Source: Hydrogenophaga taeniospiralis (GTDB taxonomy: Bacteria; Pseudomonadota; Gammaproteobacteria; Burkholderiales; Burkholderiaceae_C). Taken from it: a stretch of DNA of 64,000 bases. Made by a program: the position numbers and the translations under genes. Shown in pieces: positions 58,034 through 64,000 of the stretch. Each line of letters begins with the position of its first letter. Within the stretch, counting starts at the first letter, position 1. The stretch covers positions 596,501-660,500 of the forward strand of contig NZ_JAHBAG010000001.1 of the NCBI RefSeq assembly GCF_020510445.1, written 5' to 3'. Under the pieces are notes generated by a model. That model ran no database searches. It saw only the letters and a list, made by a program, of their open reading frames with translations, and had not been told where the DNA came from.

Positions 58034-58642
58034 ATGGGCTTTGACATTCACGGTGTATTTCAGAAGAAGGAAGGCGACCGCTGGATAGACATATCAAGTG
58101 AGTACAACGAGGATCGTGATCTGTACCTCTACTGCTGGCTGAGCTCCACCCGAACTGCAGGCATGAAGCCACTGAGTCAGCCTCGCGGCTTCCCAGACGA
58201 CTTCGAAGTTGATGAATACAACTTCCACCCGATCAGTAGCCATGACATCCTTTCACCTATCAAGCGGGAGCACACAAGTTCATACGCTGATCGCAACAAG
58301 CTCGAAATGGGGGAATGGGGGTTCTCATGGCTGCTTGGATCGGAAATCATTGCTGCGCCACCACCGATCCAGCCGATGACCATATGGGTGCCGATTGACA
58401 CATACAACGCTTGGGACAAAGTCTCAAACCCAGCGCTATGGCATGAACTGCACACCGATTGGCAACAGCATGAGGATGCCGAACTCTATGCGACGCCCGA
58501 GAACATAACTAAGGAGACACTGCGTGTCATCGTTGAGTGGACTTACGACTTCACCGCGGATTTCAAGTACTTTGTCAACGAAGTTCGTCGCCTAATGACG
58601 TTGCACACGGAAGTGCGCTTCGTCTTTGGGTTCAACGCATAG
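58034..58642 (+). CDS. cassette protein 5, unknown
   Basis: A 202-aa soluble protein starting MGFDIHGVFQKKEGDRWIDI. It is acidic and aromatic-rich, with HPISSHDILSPIKREHTSSY and a helical C-terminus (ETLRVIVEWTYDFTADFKYF). No family recognised. The gene has lower GC than the chromosome. It lies between the two nearly identical attC sites. Confidence 0.65.
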   Translation: MGFDIHGVFQKKEGDRWIDISSEYNEDRDLYLYCWLSSTRTAGMKPLSQPRGFPDDFEVDEYNFHPISSHDILSPIKREHTSSYADRNKLEMGEWGFSWLLGSEIIAAPPPIQPMTIWVPIDTYNAWDKVSNPALWHELHTDWQQHEDAELYATPENITKETLRVIVEWTYDFTADFKYFVNEVRRLMTLHTEVRFVFGFNA

Positions 58643-58664
58643 TGCTAGGTCGTTTGAGCACGAC

Positions 58665-58733
58665 GCCTAACCCTTCAATCGAGAGGACTTGCCCCGGCAA
58701 GCCGGGTCAAGCCTCTCATCTCAAACGTTAGAG
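58665..58733 (+). other. attC site, copy B of the repeated pair
   Basis: GCCTAAC (58665) to GTTAGAG (58727). It shares about 60 consecutive identical bases with the site at 57944; the last core bases differ (GTTAGAG rather than GTTAGGC), which may weaken recombination. Confidence 0.82.
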
Positions 58734-58785
58734 CGCACGTGGTCCATCGGGCACGGCGCGCGGAAAACAGGTGTAAGGAGCTCGA

Positions 58786-59472
58786 ATGAAGTTCGCTTGG
58801 AAACCCGAGATTCTGGTGGTCCTAGTCTTAACAACGACCGGCTGTGTGATGTCGCCGGGAAACCGAGAGGACGCGTATGACTCGACGCGCGCATCGGACA
58901 CGATGGCTCCCGACAACGTAAACCGCGGAACTAGGACGATGACTGTGACCACGCGCACCCCTCCTGAACTCGACGTGCGTCTGGTGACTTTTTACACACA
59001 ATTCCGTGCGCAGCCGCCGAATCCAGGGGGGCGGGTGCTTCCTCGCTCCGGTAAGCCGATCGACGGCTGCTGGTGGTCCAGAACCTCCTTGCTGCAGGAA
59101 GAGCGCTTCTACTACTCGCGCGTGTTTTACTACCCCGTGAGCCATGGCACCCACACCCAGAAACTCGCGCTCGACGAGATCGTGCCGGGCACGTGTCCGA
59201 TTGAATTGACGGGAGTGGGCTACGAAGTAACGCTCAGGGCACCCAAAGGGCAGCCCTTGACCCGTTACCGTCGGGGAATAGACGTCGCGGTTGAAGATGG
59301 CGGGTTGAATTCGGCAAATGCGATCGTTCTTTGCAGAATGACTCCTTCCCAAAAGGGTGAGCTGGTGCTCGGCTGCAAACGAGAAGGTCAAGGGCAACAG
59401 GCAACCTTCTACTTGGGGCCGCTATCTACCTCGGGCGCAGCGCTAACACTCGACTTCCGTTGGGAAGAGTGA
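58786..59472 (+). CDS. cassette protein 6, lipoprotein
   Basis: A 228-aa protein with a lipoprotein signal ending LTTTGC (Cys20). The mature part is beta-rich with two Cys-containing segments (PIDGCWWSRTSLLQEERFYY, VPGTCPIELTGVGYEV) and ends in LTLDFRWEE. No known family. Secreted and lipid-anchored products are frequent in integron cassettes. Confidence 0.65.
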   Translation: MKFAWKPEILVVLVLTTTGCVMSPGNREDAYDSTRASDTMAPDNVNRGTRTMTVTTRTPPELDVRLVTFYTQFRAQPPNPGGRVLPRSGKPIDGCWWSRTSLLQEERFYYSRVFYYPVSHGTHTQKLALDEIVPGTCPIELTGVGYEVTLRAPKGQPLTRYRRGIDVAVEDGGLNSANAIVLCRMTPSQKGELVLGCKREGQGQQATFYLGPLSTSGAALTLDFRWEE

Positions 59473-59553
59473 AGAAGGAATGTCGGAATTGAAGCGCTCG
59501 TTCAAAAAGATCTCGAAAGGAAGAGCATGCGGCGGTCCAGCGGTTCCGATGCG

Positions 59554-59585
59554 CTCTAACAGGTCGTTCGACTCGGACGTTAGGC
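59554..59585 (+). other. short attC site
   Basis: CTCTAAC (59554) and GTTAGGC (59579) with only 18 bp between, CAGGTCG-type arms giving a short stem. It is much smaller than the others but has correct core boxes and a cassette start 4 bp on. Confidence 0.6.
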
Positions 59586-59588
59586 CGC

Positions 59589-60008
59589 ATGGGAACCTCT
59601 AGCGCCGCTGGGTACTCTGGAACGCCGCTTTCCAAGAAGCTCGGCATCAAAGAGGCGCATCGAGTGCTGCTCCTTGAAGCACCGAAGGGGTACGAAAGTC
59701 TGTTGGCCCCACTTCCTCCTGCCGTGCAGTTTGTGAGCCAACCCGATTCAAAGGTAGATATCGCGCACGTCTATGTCACGCAGCGAGAAGAACTGGCAAA
59801 GACTCTGAGTGTCTTGCGCAAGAAGCTGAAACCTGACGCAGCGCTGTGGGTCTCCTGGCCGAAGAAGTCAGCCAAAGTTCCGACCACCATCACAGAAGAC
59901 ACTATCCGCGAGTTGGCGTTGCCACTTGGCTTCGTAGATATCAAGGTCTGCGCCGTCACGGAAGTCTGGTCGGGGCTCAAGTTGGTGGTTCGCAAGGAGC
60001 TTCGCTGA
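59589..60008 (+). CDS. cassette protein 7, DUF3052 family
   Basis: A 139-aa protein starting MGTSSAAGYSGTPLSKKLGI. LALRKKL-type helices precede AALWVSWPKKSAKVPTTITEDTIRELALPLGFVDIKVCAVTEVWSGLKLVVRKELR, the strongly conserved DUF3052 C-terminus. Members are small soluble proteins of unknown role common in soil bacteria. Reliable family call, function unknown. Confidence 0.8.
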   Translation: MGTSSAAGYSGTPLSKKLGIKEAHRVLLLEAPKGYESLLAPLPPAVQFVSQPDSKVDIAHVYVTQREELAKTLSVLRKKLKPDAALWVSWPKKSAKVPTTITEDTIRELALPLGFVDIKVCAVTEVWSGLKLVVRKELR

Positions 60009-60015
60009 GAATGCG

Positions 60016-60041
60016 GCCCAACCTTCCATTGAGAGGACGCT
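60016..60041 (+). other. truncated attC (left half only)
   Basis: GCCCAAC at 60016 followed by CTTCCATTGAGAGGACGC, the same beginning as in the repeated attC pair, then the next gene's ATG. No GTTRRRY core follows. This is the second such half-site. Confidence 0.6.
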
Positions 60042-60680
60042 ATGCGTCGCACTAGCTTCACCGCGGTCCTCCTCCTCAGTTTCGCCGTGGCCGCATATGC
60101 CGTCGCGACGTACAGCCTAGGTCCAGGCGCGGAGCGCCTTCACCCGCAGATGCGCGCCGCGTTCGAGAGCCATCCGATCGGCATCAAGACCCACATCTTC
60201 GCGTCAGCCTTGGCCCTGCTTCTTGGGCCGCTTCAGTTCTCGACTCGCCTGCGCTTGAAACAACCGAAGCTACATCGGTGGTTGGGTCGGGTCTACCTGG
60301 GCGTCGCGGTTGCCGTCGGAGGCGCGGCCGGCCTGTACATGAGCCAATATGCCTTCGGTGGGCTGCTCGCCAAGTTTGGGTTCGCCGGTCTCGCCGTCGC
60401 TTGGCTCTTCACCGGAGCAAGGGCGTTCATGGCAGCGCGCAATCGAGACTTTGCCTCCCACAGGCGATGGATGATCCGAAATTTCGCGCTCACCTTTGCC
60501 GCAGTCACGCTTCGCTTGTACTTGCCGCCCGTCTTCATCTTTGGTCTGCCGTTCGCAACGTCGTACGCATTCATCGCGTGGCTCTGCTGGGTGCCCAACC
60601 TGCTAGTCGCCGAGTGGCTCGCGATCACGACGCATAACCCTTCGCTCGAGCGGATCTCCACCGCTCACCTCAAACGTTGA
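60042..60680 (+). CDS. cassette protein 8, DUF2306 membrane protein
   Basis: A 212-aa membrane protein with about six helices. KTHIFASALALLLGPLQFSTRLRLKQPKLHRWLGRVYLGVAVAVGG and DFASHRRWMIRNFALTFAAVTLR show the DUF2306 pattern. The last 15 codons (NPSLERISTAHLKR) are encoded by the following attC site, whose core supplies the stop codon. Natural termination therefore depends on the attC. Confidence 0.8.
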   Translation: MRRTSFTAVLLLSFAVAAYAVATYSLGPGAERLHPQMRAAFESHPIGIKTHIFASALALLLGPLQFSTRLRLKQPKLHRWLGRVYLGVAVAVGGAAGLYMSQYAFGGLLAKFGFAGLAVAWLFTGARAFMAARNRDFASHRRWMIRNFALTFAAVTLRLYLPPVFIFGLPFATSYAFIAWLCWVPNLLVAEWLAITTHNPSLERISTAHLKR

Positions 60681-60683
60681 GGC
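60632..60683 (+). other. attC site overlapping the 3' end of the DUF2306 gene
   Basis: GCATAAC (60632) to GTTGAGGC (60676), 52 bp, with AGCGG and CCGCT forming a stem (the left core is imperfect). It contributes the C-terminus and stop codon of the upstream gene. Confidence 0.6.
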
Positions 60684-60693
60684 CTCACGCAAC

Positions 60694-61161
60694 ATGTCCA
60701 CGACTATCTCCCTCCTCGAGCTGGGCTTCGGTTCTGGCTTGCTAAATCACCTGCTGAACTACAACCAGGATTCACCGCTAGGCTTTCGATGCAGACCCCC
60801 GGACTACTGGCGGTCTTCGAACATGGCCCTGCGCAAAATAACCCCGCTATGGGAGTGCGGCGTCACGTTCACGTATTTCAATGGGGAAACGTCTAGATTC
60901 GAGGTGTGTTCGCTTGAGAATACAGCAGCAGCATGGGGCAACTACAAATCCTCCCAAGCACTTCTGGCCGGTCTAATGATCGAACTCTACGAAGACGAAC
61001 TCACTTCCGTACAGTTGCAGGAAGCAGCAAGGCTGGCAGGATTCACCCAGATGGATAGGCTTCTTCAAGAAGTCGAATCCCTCAGCCCAGACCAATACAA
61101 GGCATGGTCAGCTGCGTTTCCCAGCACCTGTGAGGCCCCTCAAGAAACACCAGATAACTGA
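60694..61161 (+). CDS. cassette protein 9, unknown
   Basis: A 155-aa soluble protein starting MSTTISLLELGFGSGLLNHL. Two helical segments (AAAWGNYKSSQALLAGLMIEL, SVQLQEAARLAGFTQMDRLL) suggest an all-alpha C-terminal half. No family known. The second IS follows directly. Confidence 0.6.
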   Translation: MSTTISLLELGFGSGLLNHLLNYNQDSPLGFRCRPPDYWRSSNMALRKITPLWECGVTFTYFNGETSRFEVCSLENTAAAWGNYKSSQALLAGLMIELYEDELTSVQLQEAARLAGFTQMDRLLQEVESLSPDQYKAWSAAFPSTCEAPQETPDN

Positions 61162-61164
61162 TTG

Positions 61165-62058
61165 ATTTCGCAGGTGTTTTCACGCGGTGTTGTCGGAGGG
61201 AACGAGCTGCATGCCCATGGCTTTGGCCTTCTGGGCGAGGTTGTGCAAGACGCGTCGGCGGTAGCGCTCCTCGAAGCAGTCCTGCCCCCGGTCGGTGTAT
61301 TCCTGCCCATGGGTGAGCATGGCGTAGATCAGTCGGGCCAACTTGTGGGCAGCGGCTGTGACGGCGCAAGGGCCAAGTCCATGCGCGCGCGCAGGCGCCG
61401 GTAGTACGCGCCCAGCGCCGACTCGCTCGAACGCAAGGCCGCTGCCGCCAGACGCAGCGCCTGGGCCGTGCGGTTGGCACAGCGCTTGGTCTTCTTGCCA
61501 CTCATGACCTTGCCACCTGTGATCTTGGTGCCCCGCTGTTCGACGAAACCCTGGCGGGCACGGTGCACCAGCAGCTGACCCTGTTGCTCGATGTTCTTGA
61601 CCGGTACGAAGCGCATATTGGGTCGGCTGACGGCTTCGCAGATCGCTGCGGTGTCGGCCGCATCGTTCTTGCCGCGCTTGCCCCAGAGGCGGTAGGGGAT
61701 GACGAACTCGGGCGCCATCAGGCGCACGGTGTGACCGAACTTCTGGAACTCACGCGCCCAGTGGTGGGCGCCGGAGCAGGCCTCCATGCCGATCAGGCAT
61801 GGGGGCAGCGAGGCGATGAGTTCGAGCAGCCGGGCGCACGGGACGGCGGGCGCACCAGAGCCGGCTTGCCTGACTCATAGACGCCGTGAACGGCGAAGAC
61901 GTTTTTTGCCAGATCGATGCCAACGGATACGATTGCCATGGACGTCCCCTTCCAACAAACGAGTGAGTTGATGAGAGTTCGTACTTCCCATCGTGGCACT
62001 TCGATGCCGTACCCCGCAATTGCGCGGATCACCCGGGACGGGGAAGTCCCTTTCATTC
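61165..62058 (-). pseudogene. second IS110-type element, frameshifted hybrid of two IS types
   Basis: From its start (ATG at 61939) the product is nearly identical to the first IS (AIVSVGIDLAKNVFAVHG, GMEACSGAHHWAREF, KNDAADTAAICEA). The frame is broken once near 61843 and again near 61372. After RARQGFVEQRG (about 61535) the sequence changes to that of a different IS110-type transposase (TKITGGKVMSGKKTKRCANR, RSSESALGAYYRRLRAR, then in another frame AAHKLARLIYAMLTHGQEYT ... QLVPSDNTA). So a 5' half of one element is joined to a 3' half of another. The downstream attC core GTTAGGG is at 62059. Confidence 0.75.
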
Positions 62059-62075
62059 GTTAGGGCTCACCAAAC

Positions 62076-62795
62076 ATGCGCGTACTTTCGTGGAATCTGG
62101 GACACCAAACTCGAGAAGCGCTAATTCGCGTCGGCTTCACACCCGCGTTGAGAGCGCTCGCACCCGATGTTCTCGTCTTGAACGAATTCGTTGATGGTCC
62201 GACTCGTGGTGACCTTCGCGCCCTGCTGCGCTCACTGGGGCTGACGCATGTTCATTGCTCTACTCGGATGGGGCGGCATAACCAGGTACTCATTGCCGCT
62301 CGCGAGGAGTGCGCGCTTGGTGAATTGCGCGGGCCCCGGCTCGAGGGTGGCGCAGGCGAATCGAATCTTCTGCATGTTCACTTTTCCTCCGGCGTTGAAC
62401 TGGTCGGATTGCGCGCGCCAACGTATGAGCGCCAAGCACGTTCCGAGTACTGGGACAACTTGAGCGCTCTCATACGCTCAACGTCCCTAAGGCCTATTGC
62501 TTGGGTTGGCGACCTGAACGCCGATCCTGATAATCACCGCTCGTTCGGCGGAAAGTACCTTTCCAATTTGGAGCGCGAAGGGTGGCTAATTCCTCGAGCA
62601 AAGGGAGAGTGGAGCTTTTATCGCGGCTCTCGCATCGACCACGTCCTCGTATCGCAGGCGCTTGCTTGCACATCTGCTGAGTATGTTCACACTCTTGACG
62701 GCGTTTCGGTCGCCGGGCCATCGGTCGAAGATCACGTATCGGACCATGCGGCTCTGCTCGCCACCATTTCATTGAAGGCGCGCAGTGAACCCTAA
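62076..62795 (+). CDS. cassette protein 10, endonuclease/exonuclease/phosphatase family
   Basis: A 239-aa protein starting MRVLSWNLGHQTREALIRVG. Motifs of the EEP fold appear in order: SWNLGHQ, VLVLNEFVDG (metal-binding Glu), the WVGDLNADPDN block, SRIDHVLVSQA and VEDHVSDHAALLATI with catalytic His. It would cut phosphodiester bonds in DNA, RNA or a small phosphoester. No signal peptide, so cytoplasmic. Substrate unknown. Confidence 0.82.
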   Translation: MRVLSWNLGHQTREALIRVGFTPALRALAPDVLVLNEFVDGPTRGDLRALLRSLGLTHVHCSTRMGRHNQVLIAAREECALGELRGPRLEGGAGESNLLHVHFSSGVELVGLRAPTYERQARSEYWDNLSALIRSTSLRPIAWVGDLNADPDNHRSFGGKYLSNLEREGWLIPRAKGEWSFYRGSRIDHVLVSQALACTSAEYVHTLDGVSVAGPSVEDHVSDHAALLATISLKARSEP

Positions 62796-62870
62796 CAAGT
62801 CGATCGACACGGACGTCCTATCGGCGGTCTTCGCCCGCCTACTATCCGCCGGTCATCTCCGACGTTGGAC
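62790..62870 (+). other. attC site
   Basis: CCCTAAC (62790) to GTTGGAC (62864), 81 bp, with CGGCGG and CCGCCG paired in the interior. It follows the EEP gene; the stop TAA lies in the first core box. Confidence 0.68.
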
Positions 62871-62899
62871 CTCACACCACAGGCCGCCAATGGCGCGAT

Positions 62900-63292
62900 C
62901 TACTCCTCCGTGCGACCCGCGTTTTCCCGATCGTGTTCGTACCGCTTCGCAAGCGGAAATGGCGGCAGCCAGGATTCGCGACGGACGGTCCAGAGTTCGT
63001 AGGTCGGCGTGAATTGGTCTGGGGCATCCAGGGAGCCCAGGTTCAATTCGATTTCGTCTGCGCTGCGCCCGAAGACGGACGAGCCGCAGCGGGGGCAGAA
63101 GAACCGCCCCTGGTATTCGCGGGGTTCGCCTTCGATCGTCACCGCCTCCTGAGGGAATACCGCAGAGCCGTGGAACAGGGCCCCGTGGTGTTTGCGGCAG
63201 TCGAGGCAGTGGCACAGGCCAACGCGGTAGGGGCGCCCCGACGCCACAAACCTCACGTCGCCACAAAGGCAACCACCGGTGAATCGGTCCAT
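62900..63292 (-). CDS. cassette protein 11 (reversed), GFA-family protein
   Basis: A 130-aa protein on the minus strand, start MDRFTGGCLCGDVRFVASGR at 63292 with AAGGAG upstream; the longer frame is rejected. It has the glutathione-dependent formaldehyde-activating fold signature: GGCLCGDVRF, CHCLDCRKHHGALFHGSAVFP and FFCPRCGSSVF, whose cysteines bind zinc. It is transcribed against the other cassettes, so it probably has its own promoter. Confidence 0.83.
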   Translation of the reverse strand: MDRFTGGCLCGDVRFVASGRPYRVGLCHCLDCRKHHGALFHGSAVFPQEAVTIEGEPREYQGRFFCPRCGSSVFGRSADEIELNLGSLDAPDQFTPTYELWTVRRESWLPPFPLAKRYEHDRENAGRTEE

Positions 63293-63349
63293 GCGGGTCT
63301 CCTTGAAGATGCGCCGTGGAGGAATGGCGTCGAACGCATGGTGCATCAT

Positions 63350-63405
63350 GGCAACCGGGCTTGCGCGGTCGGCCTTCCCGGGGCTGGGAAGGCCGGATGT
63401 TAGGC
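63350..63405 (+). other. attC site
   Basis: The right core GTTAGGC is at 63399. The interior has GGCCTTCCC and GGGAAGGCC paired around CGGGGCT. The left core is only weakly present near 63350 (GGCAAC). It leads to the last recognised cassette. Confidence 0.6.
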
Positions 63406-63442
63406 CTCATGCGAGAGACCACAACCGGGGGAGTTGCATTCG

Positions 63443-63835
63443 ATGACCGACTCACAGACGATACGCAAGGTCTTGTGGATGGGAGCCGCATTCAACCTGC
63501 TCATAGCCCTGATGCTGTTGTTCCCATCGACGCTGGGCGCATTTGCGGCGCTGCCCCCTGTGGGTTCGGTCTTCTATCTCTGGATGCTCATATTCTTCGT
63601 TGTTCTGTTTAGTGGCACGTATGTGTGGCTGGCCCTGCAACCCAGCATCTCCCGGCCCGTCGTTGCGCTGGCGGCCATCGGCAAAAGCGGTGTATTCCTT
63701 GTTGCCCTCGCATGCCTGGTAGGTGGAGACATCCAGCTCAGGACATTTCTCATCACCCTCGGGGACCTTGCTTTTGCCCTCTATTCCTTTCGGTGGTTGC
63801 AGTCCACAAAGGCCACGGTGGTAAACACGGTATGA
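63443..63835 (+). CDS. cassette protein 12, four-helix membrane protein
   Basis: A 130-aa membrane protein starting MTDSQTIRKVLWMGAAFNLL at ATG 63443. Four hydrophobic helices: GAAFNLLIALMLLFP, VFYLWMLIFFVVLFSGTYVWL, VVALAAIGKSGVFLVALACLVG and FLITLGDLAFALYSFRWL. Unknown family. It overlaps the next gene as ATGA. Confidence 0.65.
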   Translation: MTDSQTIRKVLWMGAAFNLLIALMLLFPSTLGAFAALPPVGSVFYLWMLIFFVVLFSGTYVWLALQPSISRPVVALAAIGKSGVFLVALACLVGGDIQLRTFLITLGDLAFALYSFRWLQSTKATVVNTV

Positions 63836-64000
63836 GCAGTTTGTGTCGCTGCGAAAGTCCCCAAATGCACCTCTCGCTGTACGAAGCATCTGTTCCCGTG
63901 TTCCTGCACTACCTCAGCCGCTTGACGGGCTTCGTCGAGGTGGCCGAGCGCTTCGCACGGGAGAACGAACTCAGCATCTCGGAACTGCTGTCGGCCAAGA
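63832..64000 (+). CDS. DUF1993-like protein, cut by the window edge
   Basis: Partial. The ATG at 63832 overlaps the previous stop, and an ATG at 63865 in the same frame starts MHLSLYEASVPVFLHYLSRL, the usual beginning of DUF1993 proteins. AERFARENELSISELLSAK follows before the sequence ends. DUF1993 proteins are helical, often encoded with other stress or cassette genes; role unknown. No attC lies between it and the membrane gene, so both may share one cassette. Confidence 0.65.
   Translation, partial: MSSLCRCESPQMHLSLYEASVPVFLHYLSRLTGFVEVAERFARENELSISELLSAK

Noticed and set aside
57944..58733. A CRISPR array from the repeated 60-bp blocks
   Set aside because: Only two copies, separated by a full gene and flanked by attC core boxes; no spacer-repeat pattern or cas genes.

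Overview
The window is GC-rich chromosome of a betaproteobacterium, most likely Burkholderiales/Comamonadaceae. That placement is inferred from protein types, Fur-box style and a REP-like intergenic element; no rRNA, tRNA or other taxonomic marker is present. Four blocks follow one another: an iron-uptake locus, a complete Mu-type transposable prophage, the other half of the iron locus, and a chromosomal integron cassette array with a ruined integrase.

Iron locus, left part (1-8022). Two minus-strand genes and a rightward operon are separated by two Fur-box-like sites. The operon encodes two TonB-dependent siderophore receptors, a DUF3649 membrane protein, a PepSY-TM protein, a DUF3325 membrane protein and a Fur-family regulator. 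The regulator is cut off after its DNA-binding half, just before the prophage begins.

Prophage (about 8027-48247, 40.2 kb). Both ends carry TTTGGCACT in inverted orientation plus subterminal 22-bp repeats of the kind bound by MuA transposases. Early genes run leftward from about 19.62 kb to 8.42 kb and almost all overlap by 1 to 14 nt. They include a MuA-like DDE transposase, a MuB-like ATPase, DUF3164, DUF2786, GemA and a Mor-like late activator. A divergent XRE repressor sits at 19.8 kb opposite an early promoter whose spacer is a palindrome. Rightward genes then encode a nuclease, a lysis cassette (SAR-type endolysin, nested Rz/Rz1 spanins), packaging (DUF1804 small and large terminase), portal, MuF, a protease-capsid fusion, connectors, tail tube, a 988-aa tape measure and tail-tip proteins, ending in a solitary adenine methyltransferase. 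No sheath gene is seen, so a long non-contractile tail is likely. Three copies of one hairpin terminator divide the late region. A structured RNA lies directly 3' of the capsid gene. The hexamer TTTAAA occurs 19 times in the prophage by eye and only once in the 24 kb of flanking DNA.

Iron locus, right part (48248-53476). A third Fur-like box precedes imelysin, di-heme oxidoreductase, second imelysin and DUF1513 genes, a known iron-associated gene set. The prophage therefore appears to split one iron-acquisition region.

Integron (53502-64000). Only the last ~54 codons of an integron integrase remain, abutting head-to-head a remnant of an IS91-type recombinase/transposase. Beyond it lie cassettes bounded by attC sites: mostly unknown proteins, plus DUF7674, Tdi1/DUF1851-like, DUF3052, DUF2306, endonuclease/exonuclease/phosphatase and GFA-family proteins. 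Two IS110/IS1111-type elements sit inside attC sites; the second is a frameshifted hybrid of two IS types. Several attC sites are truncated or carry unusually long palindromes. The most notable unexplained observations are the IQIG/VQVG motif shared by the phage repressor and its neighbour, the TTTAAA excess, the operator-like AAGTCGGACG cluster, the possible paired structured RNAs, and the half-attC junctions.
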